From Opitutales bacterium (GTDB taxonomy: Bacteria > Verrucomicrobiota > Verrucomicrobiia > Opitutales > UBA9783): a stretch of DNA of 37,012 bases. Each line of letters begins with the position of its first letter. Position 1 is the first letter of the stretch. The stretch spans positions 1-37,012 of the forward strand of contig JAEESJ010000002.1 of the NCBI GenBank assembly GCA_016286235.1, in the 5' to 3' direction. Below the pieces are notes generated by a model. The model worked only from the letters and a program-made list of their open reading frames with translations, made no database searches and had not been told where the DNA came from. The translations under genes and the position numbers were made by a program. Of the stretch, positions 32,344-37,012 are shown piece by piece.

Positions 32344-33087
32344 CTACAACAGCCATTTGGAGACGAAAAAGTCGCACGTCAAAATCGCGACCATGGTTTG
32401 TACAATCGTGCTTGTGACGGAAGCACCGATTTCGCGCGGTCCCCCGCGGGTGCGCAGACCGACGGCGCAACTGACGGCAATGATAACCAGCGCAAACAGT
32501 TCCGCCTTTATCAGTCCGTCGTTAATACTTTCGATATCCACAAATTGCTTCAAGCTGCGCCAGTAAATACTGCCGTTGATGCTGATAATATCGACGGAAT
32601 GCACCACGATCCAACCGCCGACCCAACCGAGGATGTTTGAAAAAATTGTCAGCAACGGCATCATCAGTAAGCCTCCGAGGAGGCGCGGCATGACCAGCAG
32701 GCGCACGGGGGATAAATTCATGGTTTTTAAAGCGTCGATTTCCTGATAAACGGACATGGAAGCCAATTCGGCGGTGATTGCAGAGCCGACGCGCCCCGTC
32801 AGCAGAAACGCCGTCATGAGCGGTCCGAGTTCGCGGCACATCGACAAGCCGACGATGCTTCCGAGAAAGTTTTGCGCACCCGGCACCTTGTTCAAACTGT
32901 AGCCCGTTTGCAGTGCCAAAATACCGCCCATGAACAGACTCAGAATGCCGACAATCGGCAACGTTTGATACCCCATGTTGCAGGCGTGTTGCATGCACCG
33001 CCCCCATTGGCGCGGCAAAAAACGCAGTTCGCCGATCGTTTTGAACAGCAGAACCAGTGCGTATTGCCAATCTTCGAGGATTTTCAT
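32344..33087 (-). CDS. mlaE: Mla-type ABC transporter permease
   Basis: This 247-residue inner-membrane protein starts at ATG 33087 (MKILEDWQYALVL) or the adjacent ATG 33090; GGA lies five bases before 33087. Both overlap or touch the stop of the upstream gene (TGA at 33089-33087). A longer frame opens at 33135 but would overlap by 49 bases. It has the MlaE pattern: several membrane segments and LSLFMGGILALQTGYSL, then RELGPLMTAFLLTGRVGSA, which forms the coupling helix region, and EIDALKTMNLSPVRLLVMPR. It forms a dimer with MlaF and holds MlaD. Confidence 0.93.
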   Translation of the reverse strand: MKILEDWQYALVLLFKTIGELRFLPRQWGRCMQHACNMGYQTLPIVGILSLFMGGILALQTGYSLNKVPGAQNFLGSIVGLSMCRELGPLMTAFLLTGRVGSAITAELASMSVYQEIDALKTMNLSPVRLLVMPRLLGGLLMMPLLTIFSNILGWVGGWIVVHSVDIISINGSIYWRSLKQFVDIESINDGLIKAELFALVIIAVSCAVGLRTRGGPREIGASVTSTIVQTMVAILTCDFFVSKWLL

Positions 33088-34709
33088 CATCTTCCGCGAG
33101 CCTTGCGTTGCTTTGGCGACCGAGCCGGAAGCCAAAACAGCCGCAGGGACACCCTCCCCTCTATTTTCTTATATTCGAACAATCCTTTCAACAGGGAAAA
33201 ACTTTTACCTTGCGGCGTTTTCGTAAAGCGTAATAGGAAAAAAAGATGCAAATCCAGCTCATGCGTATCGAGACGTCGGTATTCTTGGAAGAGGTTGAAT
33301 AAAACACCGTAACGCACAACATCGCCGTTTTTTTCGTAACGAAACAGATGGAACAGCGGGTTGTAAATGTCCCGAACGAGCGGATTTTCCGGAAAAAAGA
33401 CGTTGAACGGACTGAGAATTTGAAGCTGTTTGCGACCTTGACCGTTGTTCCAACTGCTGAAAAACGGCCAAAAGTGGCTTTTTTTTCCCAGCAAACGCCC
33501 CGTGTGATGCGCGTACTGTTCCTGGTTCCATACCAAAAAGTACAAAACCTGCTGTTGTTGCACGTCGATGTTGCGTTCGATCCACGATTGCTCTTTCAAC
33601 AGTGGCCACAAACGCCATGTCTTTTGATAATGTTGCTTTTTTCGTTCCGAATGCGTGTAAAACGGTGCCCAACGATTGACCATTCGCCGTTCTCCGCGCC
33701 CCTGCACCCACAGCGGCCACAGAATGCGATGTTCTTCATAGTTCGGATCCTGTTCCCGACGGTGCCCGAAAAACGGCCAAACGATGCTCAAATCTTTGAC
33801 CTTCGAGCTTTTTTCGTACGCGTAAAACGGTAAAAAACCTTTCTTTATGTGCTGTTTGTCGTAAAAACGATGGTCGTATCCGAGCGGCCAAAGGAAGTAG
33901 CGCAAATCCTTTTTGTCGTTATAAAAATGACCGCCGAGCGGATAGAAGGCAAATCCGCGCGTTGCACCGCCGCGTTTGTTCAGGATAGGGAACGGGAACC
34001 ATTGATTGACGTCGCCGCTTTTGTGTGTTTTCACGTACAGCGGCCAACCGCACCAGTCGATGCACTGTTTGCCGAACATGTTTTTAATGGTTCCGCCGAG
34101 CGGCCAGACGGCGGTGTAGTCGTCTTCGCCGTAACCGCGTTTATAGAAATAAAACGGGAAAAAATAGCCTTCGCGGCAGGTTTTTCGATCTTCGATTTTG
34201 GTATCGTAGCGGCACAGCGTGAAGAAACAATAACCGTAGCGTCGGTTCGGTCGATAAAAATCCTGCCCGAACGGATAAAGGAAGTTGTTTTCGATGCCGT
34301 TCGGTTTTTCGTAACGGGCAATGAGCGGACGAACGAAGAACTTTTGTTTGTTCGGTTCGGTGCGTGTTTCGATGAGCGGATACGCCGGTTGCCTCGGTAC
34401 AATGTGCAGGTTTGGTTCAAAAGAAGAAGTTTCCGGCGATATGACGGACGGACGGATGCGCCTGCGAATGTGACGCCGATGTTTTTTGCGGAATACGCCG
34501 TCTTCCTCCGGCGGATGAAGCATGCGAAACGGTTCCGATGGCGTCGGTGAACGTTGTTGCGGTTCGGAAGCCGTTCCATTTTTTTCAACAAAAGCTGTCT
34601 CGGGAGTGACTTTTGCCTCAGTCGTACTGAGTGCAAACGTTGTCTCTTGTCCGAAAAATGCGATTAAGAGCAAAACGCACGCAACCGCTTTCCGACGCAA
34701 CCGCTCCAT
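33087..34709 (-). CDS. Secreted W-P-L repeat protein coupled to mlaE (candidate outer-membrane partner)
   Basis: This 540-residue protein starts at ATG 34709, giving a clear Sec signal peptide: MERLRRK, then the hydrophobic AVACVLLLIAFFG, then a likely cut after TTFALS. Residues about 30-110 are a Pro- and Arg-rich linker. From about 120 to 470, aromatic short repeats alternate: WPLGG, WPLYV, WPLGY, WPFFG, WPLWV, WPLLK and WPFFS, interleaved with FPFYFYKRG, FPFPILNKRGG and FLPFYAYEK. This pattern of short amphipathic strands with aromatic ends suggests a beta-barrel or beta-propeller. Its stop overlaps the mlaE start, so the two are translationally coupled. I do not know a named family. Confidence 0.8.
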   Translation of the reverse strand: MERLRRKAVACVLLLIAFFGQETTFALSTTEAKVTPETAFVEKNGTASEPQQRSPTPSEPFRMLHPPEEDGVFRKKHRRHIRRRIRPSVISPETSSFEPNLHIVPRQPAYPLIETRTEPNKQKFFVRPLIARYEKPNGIENNFLYPFGQDFYRPNRRYGYCFFTLCRYDTKIEDRKTCREGYFFPFYFYKRGYGEDDYTAVWPLGGTIKNMFGKQCIDWCGWPLYVKTHKSGDVNQWFPFPILNKRGGATRGFAFYPLGGHFYNDKKDLRYFLWPLGYDHRFYDKQHIKKGFLPFYAYEKSSKVKDLSIVWPFFGHRREQDPNYEEHRILWPLWVQGRGERRMVNRWAPFYTHSERKKQHYQKTWRLWPLLKEQSWIERNIDVQQQQVLYFLVWNQEQYAHHTGRLLGKKSHFWPFFSSWNNGQGRKQLQILSPFNVFFPENPLVRDIYNPLFHLFRYEKNGDVVRYGVLFNLFQEYRRLDTHELDLHLFFLLRFTKTPQGKSFSLLKGLFEYKKIEGRVSLRLFWLPARSPKQRKARGR

Positions 34710-34721
34710 GGTACATCCTTT

Positions 34722-34730
34722 ATTATACCA
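34722..34730 (-). promoter_or_regulatory. Extended -10 promoter of the repeat-protein/mla operon
   Basis: On the minus strand TGG-TATAAT (34730-34722) is an extended -10 element with no good -35. Its 3' end lies 12 bases before the ATG at 34709, and AAGGA sits in between. If transcription starts about seven bases downstream of the hexamer, most of that AAGGA would be left out, giving a six-base leader. Confidence 0.5.
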
Positions 34731-34750
34731 TAGGGCATGGTGCGATGCAG

Positions 34751-36463
34751 TTATTTCATGTGAACGGGTACCTGCAGTTTCTCCAAACGTCGTTGTGCCG
34801 CTTCCGACTGCACATCGCCCTGCCAGCGGCGCAAATCGAAGAAAATGACGTACGCCATCAGCCCCAGAAACAGCATGACGAACACGTTTTGAATGCCGAG
34901 AATACACTTCGGCGGCAGGGGTTTTCGGCGAAGTTTTTCAATCACGGCGAATAAAATATGTCCGCCGTCGAGCACCGGAATAGGGAGTAAATTCAAAATC
35001 GCGAGGTTAATGTTTAAGATGACCATGAACCACAGCAGGCGTCGAAAATCATCGATCGAAAAGCGGTGCAACACGCGCATGATGCCCGGTGCGCCCATGA
35101 GATGCTTCATTTTGACGTCGGAATTGCGATTAACGAGGCATCCGAGCGTTTCGAAAGTGGAACCGATTGCTTTTTTAAATTGTCCGAAGGGGCTGTCGTG
35201 AATGGTTTGCATCGGTTGCGCGAAGGCAATCCCGACCCGTTGAACGGTTTCCGCCGGATGCACCGTGACGGTTTCGCCGTCGTTTGGCAACACAACGATC
35301 CTTCGAAGACCATGCGATTCGACTTCCAGCATGATCGAACGGGCGGTCGTTGTTTTGATGAGCTCCGACAGCTGTTGCGCATTTTGAACCGAAATGCCGT
35401 TGCAGGTTAAAATGTGCCCTTCGTTCGGAACGGCGGAAAATTTGTCACCGACGGTATTGAGCAGATAAACACCGTCCTCGCCTTCATAACCGTCGATGTA
35501 ATCTGTTTCGTTCCCGTAGCGCAACCAACCGCGCGTTTGAATTTCGGTCTTGGTTTCGCACGCAATGCGCATCTTTTCGCCATTGCGTTCGACCAAGAAC
35601 GTAACCGTCTGCGGCTTCTTTTTATTCAGATACTCCCGCAAATCCATGATCGAATACAGTGGAACGTCACTGACCTGCAACAGCTTGTCGCCCTTGCGCA
35701 GACCGCTTTTTTCGGCAAACGAACCCGCTTCGAACGCTTCGATGATGAGTTCCTGTTGCGGTGCCGCGATACCGCTGAAACGTACCTCGTCTTTCGTAAC
35801 GGGATTGGTTTGAACCCGCATCAAATCCAGGATTGCTTTGAAGATGTTGCCGTTGCGTTTATAGGTGACTTCCGCCTGCGGTCGTTGACTTTTATCGTGT
35901 CCCGTGCTCAGAATGATGCGTTTTTCGATGTCCGAAAACGCTTCGATCGGCGTACCGTCGACCGCCAGGATTTCATCGCCCTGCTTCAAGCCCGCTTTGG
36001 CGGCGGGCGTTTCGATATTGTTGTAAGTCGGCAGAACATAACCGAGCGTGCGCGTCCGCTCCTGCGCGGGTGTTCTTAAGCCCACCACCCACAGCAGACA
36101 AGCGAGCACAAAGGCAAACAAAATGTTAAAAACGGCACCCATGACCGCCACCAAACACTTGCTGGTGAAGGAAATCGGTTGCAGCGTGTCGTTCTCTTTG
36201 CCTTCGAGGATCGGGATTACGCCCATCTGCGGCAATGCCACATACCCCCCGATCGGGAACAGCGCCAGGCAGTAGGTGGTTTCGCCGCGCTTCCACGAGA
36301 ATAAACTCGGTCCGAAACCGATGGAAAACTTCGGCACGCGCAATCCGCGCTTTTTGGCGATCCAAAAATGTCCGAATTCATGGATAAAAATCGAACCGCC
36401 GAAAAAAAACAGCATCCAGAAGATGCCCCAAAGATTTCGGAAAAGTTCCATAAAGTCGATCAT
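34751..36463 (-). CDS. rseP: RseP-family site-2 zinc metalloprotease
   Basis: This 570-residue inner-membrane protease cuts membrane-bound signalling proteins. The zinc site HEFGH is at residues 28-32 in the first membrane helix. A second membrane segment is near 95-115. PDZ domains are near 140-220 (AKAGLKQGDEILAVDG) and 235-315 (KSGLRKGDKLLQV). A third PDZ-like piece lies near 350-400 (NEGHILTCNGISV). The C-terminal helix has NLLPIPVLDGGHILF with the third zinc ligand Asp. It is longer than E. coli RseP (450), mainly because of the extra central part. It lies 41 bases upstream of the repeat-protein gene, which has its own promoter. Confidence 0.93.
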   Translation of the reverse strand: MIDFMELFRNLWGIFWMLFFFGGSIFIHEFGHFWIAKKRGLRVPKFSIGFGPSLFSWKRGETTYCLALFPIGGYVALPQMGVIPILEGKENDTLQPISFTSKCLVAVMGAVFNILFAFVLACLLWVVGLRTPAQERTRTLGYVLPTYNNIETPAAKAGLKQGDEILAVDGTPIEAFSDIEKRIILSTGHDKSQRPQAEVTYKRNGNIFKAILDLMRVQTNPVTKDEVRFSGIAAPQQELIIEAFEAGSFAEKSGLRKGDKLLQVSDVPLYSIMDLREYLNKKKPQTVTFLVERNGEKMRIACETKTEIQTRGWLRYGNETDYIDGYEGEDGVYLLNTVGDKFSAVPNEGHILTCNGISVQNAQQLSELIKTTTARSIMLEVESHGLRRIVVLPNDGETVTVHPAETVQRVGIAFAQPMQTIHDSPFGQFKKAIGSTFETLGCLVNRNSDVKMKHLMGAPGIMRVLHRFSIDDFRRLLWFMVILNINLAILNLLPIPVLDGGHILFAVIEKLRRKPLPPKCILGIQNVFVMLFLGLMAYVIFFDLRRWQGDVQSEAAQRRLEKLQVPVHMK

Positions 36464-36559
36464 TCCTATGGTGAATATTCGGTGTTAAAAGGCAATGTTA
36501 ATCGGAGATCGAGGGATAGGGTGCCAAGAAACCTGTGGCATCTGCGTACGTTTCATTCT

Positions 36560-36808
36560 TCACTCATAATGGCTCCAACAGCGCAAAAACGTAACCTGAC
36601 CGCCGTTAACACGATACACCAAACGGTGCTGTTGATTGATACGCCTTGAATAAGTATTTACCTCGCCCTTCAATTTTTCATACGGCGGCGGCGTTTGAAA
36701 AGGATTGTTTATAACGATTGCGATGAGTTTTTTAATGATCGGAACCAATCCCGAGCTTCTGGCAGTTTCAACATCCTTCTTAAACTGTTTCTTGAAAAAG
36801 AATTTCAT
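36560..36808 (-). CDS. YoeB/RelE-family toxin
   Basis: This 82-residue protein has the size and pattern of YoeB-type mRNA-cleaving toxins (E. coli YoeB has 84). Seen are PPYEKLKGEVNTYSRRINQQ, then HRLVYRV, and the C-terminal RCWSHYE. The catalytic set seems present: Glu44, Arg62, His80 and Tyr81. It would cut mRNA at the ribosome when its antitoxin is degraded. Its ATG overlaps the antitoxin stop by four bases (ATGA), the usual coupled layout. The stop is about 96 bases from the start of rseP. Confidence 0.88.
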   Translation of the reverse strand: MKFFFKKQFKKDVETARSSGLVPIIKKLIAIVINNPFQTPPPYEKLKGEVNTYSRRINQQHRLVYRVNGGQVTFLRCWSHYE

Positions 36809-37012
36809 ATACCGAGGGCTTTGAACAGTTCTTCCGCATTATGGAACTCTTGTAACCGTCCCTCTTTGATGTCGATTTCCGCCTGTTTGGATTCCGCGAT
36901 GACCTCCTCAATCGGATACGGTTTGACCTCCTCGTCTTCGTCCGTCGTTTCCATGGTATCCTCCATCCATCCGCGAACGTAGCGGCTGACGGAAGTCTTT
37001 CGTTTTTTCGCC
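36805..37012 (-). CDS. Antitoxin of the YoeB-like toxin, 3' part
   Basis: The last 68 codons of a reading frame run in from the right edge and end at TGA 36807-36805. The visible protein has a basic head (KKRKTSVSRYVRGWMED), then an acidic stretch, then IKEGRLQEFHNAEELFKALGI. The basic head may be part of a DNA-binding region and the tail the toxin-binding helix. An internal ATG at about 36953 has a strong GGAGG before it and could start a 49-residue form. It does not look like YefM, YoeB's usual partner. Confidence 0.65.
   Translation of the reverse strand, partial: AKKRKTSVSRYVRGWMEDTMETTDEDEEVKPYPIEEVIAESKQAEIDIKEGRLQEFHNAEELFKALGI

Noticed and set aside
33088..33135. Longer mlaE starting at 33135
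   Set aside because: It would overlap the upstream gene by 49 bases; the ATG at 33087 or 33090 has better spacing and matches the family start.

Overview
This window looks like chromosome from a host-associated Gram-negative bacterium. Outer-membrane lipid transport genes (mlaE, mlaF, mlaD), an RseP-type protease and a Gram-negative-type GyrB point to a double membrane. The general style fits the PVC superphylum (Verrucomicrobiota or Chlamydiota-like lineages): a PPi-dependent phosphofructokinase, a class I aldolase, a chlamydia-like TGT pocket and an OTU-domain protease. That placement is inference from family style, not from a search. Ordinary housekeeping genes are interleaved with eukaryote-directed or effector-looking genes, which suggests life in or on a eukaryotic host.

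Layout. Positions 1-756 hold the 3' end of a PPi-phosphofructokinase. A pseudopilin (minus) and an OTU cysteine protease (plus) follow as a divergent pair. Then come gapA (minus), an ABC exporter (minus), rpmB, prmC and pyrH (plus), a small unknown minus-strand gene, and frr. Positions 10220-16537 hold gyrB, gyrA and tgt. ldhA and tRNA-Leu follow. Positions 18329-21506 carry two large A+T-rich, helical, unrecognised minus-strand genes; the downstream one appears to be frameshifted at an A10 tract. Then come a conserved-looking hypothetical gene, a peroxiredoxin with a cysteine-rich head, a UvrD-like helicase, a FliO-like membrane protein and fbaB with a clear terminator. An uncharacterised AAA/ABC-type ATPase lies next to two tRNA genes (Arg, Met). 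The right end, all minus strand, holds rseP, then a secreted W-P-L repeat protein translationally coupled to mlaE, mlaF and mlaD. At the edge is a YoeB-like toxin with its antitoxin.

How the parts fit. PPi-phosphofructokinase, FbaB, GapA and LdhA describe a fermentative glycolysis ending in D-lactate. The three of these whose starts are visible (gapA, ldhA, fbaB) share one promoter design: a perfect TATAAT, a 17-base spacer and an ATG at or within two bases of the predicted transcription start. They have no Shine-Dalgarno site, whereas rpmB, frr, gyrB and several others do. This suggests leaderless translation of the energy genes.

The most interesting candidates for new biology are the A10 slippage gene, the repeat protein fused by translational coupling to the Mla lipid transporter, the shared leaderless promoter design, the effector-like set (OTU protease and two helical proteins that share a short G-W-K motif), and the cysteine-rich peroxiredoxin. 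No rRNA gene, CRISPR array, insertion sequence or prophage was seen.
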